Shown here piece after piece: positions 57,129 through 64,000 of a DNA stretch of 64,000 nucleotides. This DNA is from Gammaproteobacteria bacterium. GTDB lineage: Bacteria; Pseudomonadota; Gammaproteobacteria; Burkholderiales; Rhodocyclaceae. The stretch is taken from assembly GCA_018824085.1 (NCBI GenBank), contig JAHJHI010000051.1:62001-126000 (forward strand). The letters run 5' to 3'. Position numbers and translations under genes: made by a program. Below the pieces are notes generated by a model, which was not told where the DNA came from, searched no databases, and saw only the letters and a list, made by a program, of their open reading frames with translations. Numbering within the stretch: the stretch's first letter is position 1; the number at the start of each line of letters is the position of its first letter.

Positions 57129-58222
57129 GCGTTTTCGACTGCGCAGCGGCACACATCAAATCGATCTCGCCCTACCAGCCTGGCAAGCCGATCTCGGAAC
57201 TGGCGCGCGAAATGGGACTGGATGAATCGTCCATCGTGAAGCTTGCGTCGAACGAAAATCCGCTTGGCATGAGCCCGTCAGCCCGTGCGGCGGCCGAGGC
57301 CGCGCTGGCGGATGTGGCACGTTATCCGGATGGCAACGGCTTCGACCTGAAGCAGGCCGTTTCACGGCATCACGATGTGGCAACCGGCCAGATCGTGCTT
57401 GGCAACGGCTCCAACGACGTGCTGGAAATGGTGGCGCGTGCGCTGCTCGGTCCGGGGCGCAGCGCGGTCTATTCCCGGCACGCCTTCGCCGTATACCCGC
57501 TTGCCACGCTGGCGGCGGGAGCAAGCGGCATAGAAGTACCCGCGCGTGATTTCGGCTGCGATCTTGCCGCGATGCGCGATGCGATTCGTGACGACACGCG
57601 CGTGGTGTTTATTGCCAACCCCAACAATCCGACCGGCACGTTTGTCGAGGCGGATGCGCTCGAACGTTTCATCGCCGACGTGCCGGCCGGCGTGCTGGTG
57701 GTCCTTGATGAGGCATACAGCGAGTACCTGCCGCCTGAACGGGCGTATGACAGTGTCCGCTGGCTGGCGAAGTACCCCAATCTCCTGGTGTCGCGCACTT
57801 TCTCCAAGGCATACGGGTTGGCCGGGCTGCGCGTGGGTTACGGACTCGGGCAGACGGAAGTCATCGATCTGCTCAACCGCGTGCGGCAACCCTTCAACGT
57901 GACCAGCGTCGGTCTCGCCGCAGCCGTCGCGGCGCTTGCCGATCAGGACTTCGTGCGGGCAACGGCTGCCACCAACGCGGATGGCTTGCGGCAGGTTCGG
58001 AGTTTTCTTGATTCGGAAGGCATTGACTGCATCCCGTCGTTCGCCAACTTCATCGCCTTTCAGGTGGGCGACGCCGCGGCAACGAACCGGCGACTGCTTG
58101 AACAAGGCGTCATCGTGCGGCCGATCGCCGGTTATGCGATGCCGCAGTGGTTGCGCGTTTCCATCGGTCTCGAGGCCGAGAATGCGCGCTTTACAGACGC
58201 GCTCCGGAAGGCGCTTTCATGA
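57125..58222 (+). CDS. hisC: Histidinol-phosphate aminotransferase
   Basis: A 365-aa PLP aminotransferase. Start IKSISPYQPGKPISELARE and KLASNENPLG are HisC hallmarks. The PLP Lys lies in SRTFSKAYGLAGLRVGYG (~227), and NPNNPTGT and LDEAYSEY are present. It sits away from other his genes but in the usual aromatic cluster, and HisC-type enzymes here often also transaminate prephenate or aromatic keto acids. It is coupled by 4-bp overlaps to pheA upstream and tyrA downstream. Confidence 0.95.
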   Translation: MSVFDCAAAHIKSISPYQPGKPISELAREMGLDESSIVKLASNENPLGMSPSARAAAEAALADVARYPDGNGFDLKQAVSRHHDVATGQIVLGNGSNDVLEMVARALLGPGRSAVYSRHAFAVYPLATLAAGASGIEVPARDFGCDLAAMRDAIRDDTRVVFIANPNNPTGTFVEADALERFIADVPAGVLVVLDEAYSEYLPPERAYDSVRWLAKYPNLLVSRTFSKAYGLAGLRVGYGLGQTEVIDLLNRVRQPFNVTSVGLAAAVAALADQDFVRATAATNADGLRQVRSFLDSEGIDCIPSFANFIAFQVGDAAATNRRLLEQGVIVRPIAGYAMPQWLRVSIGLEAENARFTDALRKALS

Positions 58223-59097
58223 GCACGCCGCAGATTGGCCGACTAGTCGTCTGCGGCGTTGGCCTCATCGGCGGTTCGTTCGCGGCGGCGCTCAAGCGTG
58301 CGGGGCAGGTGGGTGAAGTCGTCGGCATGGGGCGCCGGCCCGAGAGCAAGCGCGAGGCGCTGTCGCTCGGTTTGATCGATCGCACGGAGAGCGACTGGGC
58401 GACGGCGCTCGATGGCGCGGATCTCGTCCTGCTTGCCATGCCGGTCGGTCAGATGGATGCCGTAATGGCACAACTTGTGCCCCATCTGGCGACGACGACG
58501 GTCGTCACCGATGCAGGCAGCACCAAGGTCGATGTGGCGGCGGCTGCGCGGCGCCATTTCGGTACGCGTGTGTCGCAGTTCGTGCCCGGGCATCCAATCG
58601 CCGGCGCGGAGCGAAGCGGTCCGCAGGCGGCGCGCGCCGACCTGTATGAGGGGCGCCGGGTCGTGCTGACGCCGCTGCCGGAGAACACCGATGCCGCGAT
58701 CGCGCGCGTGCGTGACGCTTGGGTTGCGTGCGGCGCGTTGCTGACAACGACGACACCCGAGCACCACGATCGATGGCTGGCGTCGGTCAGCCATCTGCCG
58801 CATTTATTGTCGTTTGCGCTGGTTTCCGAACTGGCGGGACGACCGAATGCAGAAGAGATATTCAGTCTTGCCGGTGGCGGGTTCCGCGACTTCACGCGGA
58901 TCGCGGCGAGCCATCCGGAGATGTGGAGCGATATTTTCTTGGCCAATCGCGAAGCGCTGCTGTCCGAGCTCACCGCGTATGAACATGAACTCGCGCGCTA
59001 CCGCACATTGATTGAACAGGGTGACCGCGCCGGCATCGAAGAGGTGCTCGGCGTGGCCCGCGAAGCACGCACGGCCTGGGCGCAACGCCAAGGCTGA
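58219..59097 (+). CDS. tyrA: Prephenate/arogenate dehydrogenase
   Basis: A 292-aa NAD(P)-dependent enzyme making 4-hydroxyphenylpyruvate or tyrosine. Rossmann motif VVCGVGLIGGSFAAALK is at ~10-26. TDAGSTKVDV, PGHPIAGAERSG (catalytic His) and LPHLLSFAL follow in the usual order. It is mono-functional, without a chorismate mutase. Start ATG 58219 overlaps the hisC stop (ATGA). aroA begins 37 bp downstream. Confidence 0.95.
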   Translation: MSTPQIGRLVVCGVGLIGGSFAAALKRAGQVGEVVGMGRRPESKREALSLGLIDRTESDWATALDGADLVLLAMPVGQMDAVMAQLVPHLATTTVVTDAGSTKVDVAAAARRHFGTRVSQFVPGHPIAGAERSGPQAARADLYEGRRVVLTPLPENTDAAIARVRDAWVACGALLTTTTPEHHDRWLASVSHLPHLLSFALVSELAGRPNAEEIFSLAGGGFRDFTRIAASHPEMWSDIFLANREALLSELTAYEHELARYRTLIEQGDRAGIEEVLGVAREARTAWAQRQG

Positions 59098-59134
59098 ACC
59101 CATTTTTCGGCGCGATCCGCGCCACTGAGTATCG

Positions 59135-60430
59135 ATGAAAACTGACTTCCTAGATCTCCCCGCCGTTGCGAGCGCCCGCGGCGTGCTGCGGCTGCCCGGC
59201 TCCAAGAGCATCTCCAATCGTGCGCTGTTGCTGGCTGCGCTCGCTCGGGGCGACACCGTGTTGCATGACCTGCTGTCCTCGGATGACGTCGATCGCATGC
59301 TGGACGCGTTGCGCACGCTCGCCGTCGACTGGCAGCACGTTGCTGGTGACGACTATCGCGTGCCGGGCTGCGGTGGCAGTTTTTCCGTGCGCAAGGCCGA
59401 TCTGTTCCTCGGCAACGCCGGCACGGCATTCCGGCCGCTGACGGCGGTGCTTGCATTGATGGGCGGTGAATATCGCCTGCACGGTGTGCCCCGCATGCAT
59501 GAGCGCCCGATCGGCGATCTGGTCGATGCCCTTCGCCAGATCGGTGCGAGGATCGACTATGAGGGGCAGGACGGCTTTCCGCCCCTGCGCATTCATCCGC
59601 CGCAGCTGGGCGAAACGCCCGTCGTGCGCGTGCGCGGCGACGTGTCGAGCCAGTTCCTGACCGGCTTGTTGATGGCGCTGCCGTTGACCGGCCGCGCCGT
59701 TCGCGTCGATGTCGAGGGCGAATTGATCTCCAAGCCCTATGTGGATATCACGCTGGCGCTGATGCGCCAGTTCGGCGTTGACGTTCAGCGTGACGGCTGG
59801 CGATCGCTTTCGCTGCCGGCGAATGCCGCGTACGTGTCGCCGGGTGATTGCTTTGTCGAGGGCGACGCTTCTTCGGCGTCCTACTTTCTCGCCGCGGGTG
59901 CGATTGGCGGCGGGCCTGTCCGGGTGGAAGGAGTCGGCCGTGATTCGGTGCAGGGCGATGTCGCTTTCGTGCAGGCGCTGGAGGTGCTGGGTGCCACGGT
60001 GTCCATGGGCTCCAACTGGATTGAGGCGAGCGCACCGGCGAGCGGCCGGCTGCGGGCGTTTGACATGGACCTGAACCATATCCCGGATGCCGCAATGACG
60101 CTGGCGATCTGTGCCCTGTTCGCCGACGGCCCCTGCCGGCTGCGCAATATCGCGAGCTGGCGTGTGAAGGAAACCGACCGCATCAGCGCGATGGCGATCG
60201 AGTTGCGCAAGCTCGGTGCAACAGTGGAGGAGGGCGCCGATTTTCTGCAGATCACACCGCCGCAGGAATTCAGGGCCGGAGCGTCCATCGACACCTATGA
60301 CGATCACCGCATGGCAATGTGCTTCTCGCTGGCAACGCTGGGCGGCGTGCCATTGCGCATCATGGATCCAGGTTGTGTGGGAAAGACCTTTCCCGAGTAC
60401 TTTGCCCGCTGGGCCGAGGTGACGGCATGA
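59135..60430 (+). CDS. aroA: 3-phosphoshikimate 1-carboxyvinyltransferase (EPSP synthase)
   Basis: A 431-aa shikimate-pathway enzyme. Substrate-binding [17 protein letters not shown] is near the N-terminus, [15 protein letters not shown] includes the class I GNAGT-A-R sequence, and [12 protein letters not shown] is near the C-terminus. GNAGTAxR is the natural class I pattern of the PEP site, so a glyphosate-sensitive enzyme is expected. The cmk start overlaps its stop as ATGA. Confidence 0.97.
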   Translation: MKTDFLDLPAVASARGVLRLPGSKSISNRALLLAALARGDTVLHDLLSSDDVDRMLDALRTLAVDWQHVAGDDYRVPGCGGSFSVRKADLFLGNAGTAFRPLTAVLALMGGEYRLHGVPRMHERPIGDLVDALRQIGARIDYEGQDGFPPLRIHPPQLGETPVVRVRGDVSSQFLTGLLMALPLTGRAVRVDVEGELISKPYVDITLALMRQFGVDVQRDGWRSLSLPANAAYVSPGDCFVEGDASSASYFLAAGAIGGGPVRVEGVGRDSVQGDVAFVQALEVLGATVSMGSNWIEASAPASGRLRAFDMDLNHIPDAAMTLAICALFADGPCRLRNIASWRVKETDRISAMAIELRKLGATVEEGADFLQITPPQEFRAGASIDTYDDHRMAMCFSLATLGGVPLRIMDPGCVGKTFPEYFARWAEVTA

Positions 60431-61089
60431 CGGTTCCGGTCATCGCAATCGATGGACCTTCGGCGTCCGGCAAAGGCACTGTGGCCGCACGGGTGGCAAG
60501 CGAGCTCGGCTTTCACTTGCTTGACAGCGGTGCGCTGTATCGGCTGACGGCAGTTGCTGCGATGCAGGCCGGCATAGCGCTGGACGATGAAGCGGCGCTT
60601 GAGGTCATCGCGGTTTCTCTAAACGTGCGTTTCGCTGACAGCATGACATGGCTGTCCGGAGCCGAGGTGTCGGAACAGATGCGCGGCGAGGCCGCGTCGG
60701 TTGGTGCATCGAAGGTTGCGGTCTTTGCCGGTGTGCGACAGGCATTGCTCGCGCGCCAGCAGTCGTTTCGACGCCTTCCGGGACTTGTCGCCGACGGGCG
60801 CGACATGGGTTCTGTCGTGTTTCCCGACGCAACGCTCAAGGTTTTCCTGACGGCCAGTGTGGAGGTTCGTGCGCAACGCCGGTATAAGCAGTTGATCGAA
60901 AAAGGTCTTTCTGCTAACCTAGAAAGTCTTTCGCAAGATTTGCGGGAAAGGGATGAGCGCGATCGCAATCGTGTGTGCGCACCACTGGTGCAGTTGCCGG
61001 ATGCGATTTTGCTTGATACCAGTTCAATGCCCGTGAATGCTGCCGTTCAGCATGTGCTGGACGCGTGGGAAAAAGTGAAGGCGGGGTAG
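60427..61089 (+). CDS. cmk: Cytidylate kinase
   Basis: A 220-aa CMP/dCMP kinase. The P-loop is [29 protein letters not shown] follows, and the NMP-binding [13 protein letters not shown] and RDERDRNR lid are present. ATG 60427 overlaps the aroA stop and is preferred over in-frame starts inside aroA. rpsA follows after 113 bp, the widespread cmk-rpsA pairing. Confidence 0.96.
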   Translation: MTVPVIAIDGPSASGKGTVAARVASELGFHLLDSGALYRLTAVAAMQAGIALDDEAALEVIAVSLNVRFADSMTWLSGAEVSEQMRGEAASVGASKVAVFAGVRQALLARQQSFRRLPGLVADGRDMGSVVFPDATLKVFLTASVEVRAQRRYKQLIEKGLSANLESLSQDLRERDERDRNRVCAPLVQLPDAILLDTSSMPVNAAVQHVLDAWEKVKAG

Positions 61090-61178
61090 CGGGAGGGCTG
61101 TTCGTTCAGTCCTTGATCGCACTCCGGAGTGTGGCCGGTACGCAAGTTGCCGGCCGCTATGTTCATACCCTAACCCGC

Positions 61179-61198
61179 TGCCGCGCAAGCGGCATTTT
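61179..61198 (+). promoter_or_regulatory. Hairpin just upstream of the rpsA start
   Basis: TGCCGC-GCAA-GCGGCA (61179-61194), a six-base-pair stem with a GNRA tetraloop followed by TTTT. It lies only a few bases before ATG 61203, where no Shine-Dalgarno is present. E. coli rpsA also has an SD-poor, hairpin-bearing leader used for S1 autoregulation, so this may play the same role. A weak attenuator is the alternative. Confidence 0.45.
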
Positions 61199-61202
61199 GC
61201 CA

Positions 61203-62921
61203 ATGTCCCAAGTTGACCAGTCTTCCGATTCCATGGACACCATGGAAAGTTTTGCCGCGCTGTTCGAAGAAAGCCTTACACGTCAGGAAATGCGTGCAGG
61301 CGAAGTCATCACCGCTGAAGTCATGCGTGTTGATCAGAATTTCGTCGTGGTCAATGCCGGCCTCAAGTCGGAAAGCTATATCGCGATTGAAGAATTTCGC
61401 AGCGACCGCGGCGAACTGACCGTCGAACCTGGCGACTACGTCAGCGTTGCCATCGAAATGCTCGAGGATGGCTACGGTGAAACCCGCCTGTCCCGAGACA
61501 AGGCGAAGCGCATCGCGGCATGGAACGAACTGGAAAAGGCGCTCGGCGATGGTTCCATCGTCAAGGGTCTGGTGTCGGGCAAGGTCAAGGGCGGCCTTAC
61601 GGTCATGACCAATGGCATCCGCGCCTTCCTGCCGGGTTCGCTGGTCGATCTGCGTCCGGTCAAGGACACGACGCCGTACGAAGGCAAGGAATTCGAATTC
61701 AAGGTCATCAAGCTTGATCGCAAGCGCAACAACGTCGTTGTGTCGCGCCGCGCCGTGCTGGAACTGACCGCGGGTGAAGAGCGTGAAAAACTGCTCGAAA
61801 ACCTCAAGGAAGGTACCGTCGTCAAGGGTATCGTCAAGAACATCACCGACTACGGCGCATTTGTCGACCTCGGTGGCATCGATGGCCTGCTGCACATCAC
61901 CGATCTGGCGTGGCGTCGTGTGCGCCACCCGTCCGAAGTGCTGGCGGTCGGCGACGAAGTCGAGGCCAAGGTCCTCAAGTTTGACGCCGAGAAGAATCGC
62001 GTGTCGCTGGGTCTCAAGCAGCTGGGTGAAGATCCGTGGGTGGGCATCTCCCGCCGTTACCCGCAGGGCACGCGTCTGTTCGGCAAGGTTACGAACCTGA
62101 CCGACTACGGCGCATTTGTCGAAATCGAGCAGGGTATCGAAGGCCTGGTTCACGTGTCCGAAATGGATTGGACCAACAAGAACATTCATCCGACCAAGGT
62201 TGTCCAGCTGGGCGACGAAGTCGAAGTGATGATTCTCGAGATCGACGAAGACCGTCGCCGTATTTCGCTGGGCATGAAGCAGTGCATGGCGAATCCGTGG
62301 GAAGATTTCTCGATGAACCACAAGAAGGGTGACAAGGTCCGTGGCCAGATCAAGTCAATCACCGACTTTGGCGTGTTCATCGGCCTGACCGGTGCCATCG
62401 ACGGCCTGGTTCATCTGTCCGATCTGTCGTGGTCGCTGACCGGCGAAGAAGCGGTCCGCAACTACAAGAAGGGCGATGAAGTCGAAGCGGTCGTTCTGTC
62501 GATCGATGTCGAGCGCGAACGCATCTCGCTTGGCGTCAAACAGATGGATGGAGATCCCTTCACGAACTTCATCGCCACGCATGACAAGAACAGCGTCGTG
62601 CGCGGTACCGTGAAGTCGCTGGACGCCAAGGGCGCTGTCATTGCGCTGAATGAGGATGTCGAAGGCTATCTGCGCGCATCGGAAGCAGCGCGTGATCGCG
62701 TCGATGACCTGACCACCGTGCTCAATGTCGGCGACGAAGTCGAGGCGATGATTGTCAATCTGGATCGCAAGACCCGTTCGATCACGCTGTCGGTGCGAGC
62801 AAAGGATCAGGCAGAGCAGAACGACGCCATTCAGAAGATTCACGCAGAAGGTTCCTCCGCCAGCAGTGGCACGACCAATCTGGGCGCGCTGCTCAAGGCA
62901 AAGCTCAAGAACCCCTCCTGA
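61203..62921 (+). CDS. rpsA: 30S ribosomal protein S1
   Basis: A 572-aa protein with six S1 RNA-binding domains: two ribosome-docking copies at ~35-185 and four RNA-binding copies from ~205 onward, each with [19 protein letters not shown] strands. [11 protein letters not shown] and [15 protein letters not shown] match the S1 start. Start codon choice is uncertain: ATG 61203 (MSQVDQ), ATG 61233 (MDTMES) or ATG 61242; none has a Shine-Dalgarno, which is usual for rpsA. It ends at an intrinsic terminator before ihfB. Confidence 0.97.
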   Translation: MSQVDQSSDSMDTMESFAALFEESLTRQEMRAGEVITAEVMRVDQNFVVVNAGLKSESYIAIEEFRSDRGELTVEPGDYVSVAIEMLEDGYGETRLSRDKAKRIAAWNELEKALGDGSIVKGLVSGKVKGGLTVMTNGIRAFLPGSLVDLRPVKDTTPYEGKEFEFKVIKLDRKRNNVVVSRRAVLELTAGEEREKLLENLKEGTVVKGIVKNITDYGAFVDLGGIDGLLHITDLAWRRVRHPSEVLAVGDEVEAKVLKFDAEKNRVSLGLKQLGEDPWVGISRRYPQGTRLFGKVTNLTDYGAFVEIEQGIEGLVHVSEMDWTNKNIHPTKVVQLGDEVEVMILEIDEDRRRISLGMKQCMANPWEDFSMNHKKGDKVRGQIKSITDFGVFIGLTGAIDGLVHLSDLSWSLTGEEAVRNYKKGDEVEAVVLSIDVERERISLGVKQMDGDPFTNFIATHDKNSVVRGTVKSLDAKGAVIALNEDVEGYLRASEAARDRVDDLTTVLNVGDEVEAMIVNLDRKTRSITLSVRAKDQAEQNDAIQKIHAEGSSASSGTTNLGALLKAKLKNPS

Positions 62922-62947
62922 TCGCCTTTGGCGATTGAGGGTTGGTG

Positions 62948-62977
62948 ACAACGCCGCCTGCGGGCGGCGTTGTTTTG
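62948..62977 (+). terminator. Intrinsic terminator after rpsA
   Basis: ACAACGCCGCC (62948-62958), loop TGCG, GGCGGCGTTGT (62963-62973), then TTTG. It probably separates the rpsA transcript from ihfB, perhaps with partial read-through. Confidence 0.82.
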
Positions 62978-63014
62978 TCATCCGGCATCTTTGCAATCGC
63001 TTATCCGATCTGTC

Positions 63015-63320
63015 ATGACCAAATCCGAATTGATCACCCGGCTTGCCAGCCGTTTTCCACAACTGGTTGCGAAGGACGCAGATTTTGCGGTCAAGATGAT
63101 TCTCGATGAAATGACGGCCGCGCTGGTTCGTGGCGATCGCATCGAGATTCGCGGTTTCGGCAGTTTTTCGCTCAACCATCGCCCGCCGCGTGTAGGACGG
63201 AATCCGAAGTCCGGGGAAAAAGTGATGGTGCCGGAAAAGCGGGTGCCTCATTTCAAGGCCGGCAAGGAGTTGCGCGAACGCGTCGATCAGGCGCTGGCCA
63301 TGCCGCAGCGCGCTTCCTGA
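63015..63320 (+). CDS. ihfB: Integration host factor subunit beta
   Basis: A 101-aa DNA-bending nucleoid protein. [17 protein letters not shown] starts the family and [28 protein letters not shown] is the DNA-binding arm with the intercalating Pro. ATG 63015 begins at the conserved start, past the rpsA terminator. The order rpsA-ihfB-lapA-lapB is conserved. Confidence 0.97.
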   Translation: MTKSELITRLASRFPQLVAKDADFAVKMILDEMTAALVRGDRIEIRGFGSFSLNHRPPRVGRNPKSGEKVMVPEKRVPHFKAGKELRERVDQALAMPQRAS

Positions 63321-63334
63321 GCGGACAATCCTCA

Positions 63335-63583
63335 ATGGCCGCGCTCAACTGGATACTGCGTGCCGCCGTTTTCCTGCTCTTGCTCGGATTGGCGGCTCGC
63401 AACAGTGATCAGGTGACGGTGCGTTTCTTCTTCGGATACGAATGGCGCATCGAACAGTCTGTATTGCTGCTCGTCATTTTCTTTCTTGGTGCCTTGTTCG
63501 GTGTGCTCGCGGGCTGGTCGTTTGCGCGCAATCGTCCGGCGGCGCCCGTGCCGGTTGATGGCGAACGGATCAGGACTGACTGA
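63335..63583 (+). CDS. lapA: Lipopolysaccharide assembly protein LapA-domain protein (DUF1049)
   Basis: An 82-aa inner-membrane protein with two helices: WILRAAVFLLLLGLA (~6-20), then NSDQVTVRFFFGYEWR (the DUF1049 motif), and a second helix VLLLVIFFLGALFGVLAG (~43-61). A short basic tail follows. It is coupled to lapB downstream; together they adjust LPS synthesis by steering LpxC turnover. It begins 14 bp after ihfB. Confidence 0.9.
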   Translation: MAALNWILRAAVFLLLLGLAARNSDQVTVRFFFGYEWRIEQSVLLLVIFFLGALFGVLAGWSFARNRPAAPVPVDGERIRTD

Positions 63584-63600
63584 GCGCCTCCCTGTAAATC

Positions 63601-64000
63601 ATGGAAATCGAATTCTGGTGGCTTCTGGCGCTGCCGCTCTTCTTCGTGCTGGGCTGGCTGGCTGCGCGGATCGACATCCGGCATCTTGTGCGCGAATCCC
63701 GTGCGTTGCCACGCTCCTATTTTGCCGGCCTGAATTTCCTGCTCAACGAGCAACCGGATCGAGCGATCGATTCGTTCATTGAAGCGGCGCGCAGCGACCC
63801 ACAGACGATGGAGTTGCAGTTTGCGCTCGGCAACCTGTTCCGCCGTCGCGGCGAGACGGACCGCGCCATCCACATCCATCAGGCTCTTGCCAAGCGCGAT
63901 GACATCAAGCCCGAACAGCGTCTGAAGGCGCAGGCAGAACTTGGTCTGGACTACCTGAAGGCAGGGCTCCTCGATCGGGCAGAGGACGTGTTCGTTGCGT
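63601..64000 (+). CDS. lapB: Lipopolysaccharide assembly protein LapB (YciM), 5' part
   Basis: The reading frame runs off the window after 133 codons (E. coli LapB is ~390 aa). An N-terminal inner-membrane anchor FWWLLALPLFFVLGWLAARID is followed by SRALPRSYFAGLNFLLNEQPDRAIDSFIEAA, the start of the first TPR repeats; two or more TPRs are visible. LapB recruits LpxC to FtsH and coordinates LPS assembly. It starts 17 bp after lapA. Confidence 0.93.
   Translation, partial: MEIEFWWLLALPLFFVLGWLAARIDIRHLVRESRALPRSYFAGLNFLLNEQPDRAIDSFIEAARSDPQTMELQFALGNLFRRRGETDRAIHIHQALAKRDDIKPEQRLKAQAELGLDYLKAGLLDRAEDVFVA

Overview
This window is GC-rich chromosomal DNA from a beta-proteobacterium. Four things point there: the gene order gyrA-serC-pheA-hisC-tyrA-aroA-cmk-rpsA-ihfB-lapA-lapB; a one-piece tmRNA with tag ANDESYALAA; two phasins and a PHB depolymerase; and a PEP-CTERM-like sorting tail. 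A Rhodocyclales- or Methyloversatilis-like host is my inference and is untested. I see no transposase, phage gene, CRISPR array, rRNA gene or ordinary tRNA gene, so most of the window is vertically inherited core and near-core DNA.

1-9.2 kb: a minus-strand, start/stop-overlapping operon moxR - DUF58 - transglutaminase (TgpA-like) - lytic transglycosylase, probably for cell-wall maintenance. Then come a class II histone-deacetylase-like hydrolase, the dapA-bamC pair and cobA.

9.3-28.9 kb: two complete tripartite RND efflux systems. The first is an AcrAB/MexAB-OprM type with an adjacent TetR repressor gene and a recognisable AcrR-type operator. The second is an MdtABC type with two different RND subunits and its own outer-membrane factor; its adaptor gene carries a one-base frameshift. 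Between them lies a minus-strand MFS transporter plus a fused HAD phosphatase-GT20 enzyme that looks like a bifunctional glucosylglycerol-phosphate synthase/phosphatase, an osmolyte enzyme.

28.9-33.6 kb: a LysM-FecR-Ig-like secreted protein followed by a CHASE2-PAS-GGDEF-EAL protein, probably one envelope-to-c-di-GMP signalling operon.

33.6-46.7 kb: accessory metabolism. A small phasin has a promoter flanked by two TGCAnTGCA palindromes. A second phasin with a histone H1-like Lys/Ala/Pro tail lies downstream of an acyl-CoA transferase. Next are heat-shock clpB with a clear sigma-32 promoter, a DGC zinc protein, a LamG-GDPD protein with a variant PEP-CTERM tail, dusC, a PHB depolymerase-like enzyme, a CDF metal exporter, and a chemoreceptor with a sigma-28 promoter.

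46.8-52.1 kb (minus strand): a GDT1/TMEM165-family Mn exporter behind a yybP-ykoY riboswitch, a gene-free stretch, ssrA (tmRNA), gph, ubiG, an OmpA-family protein and mtaD.

52.3-64 kb (plus strand): gyrA, whose acidic tail is an 11-copy GAAGCC repeat, then the aromatic/serine/histidine biosynthesis run, cmk, rpsA, ihfB, lapA and the 5' part of lapB, which leaves the window.
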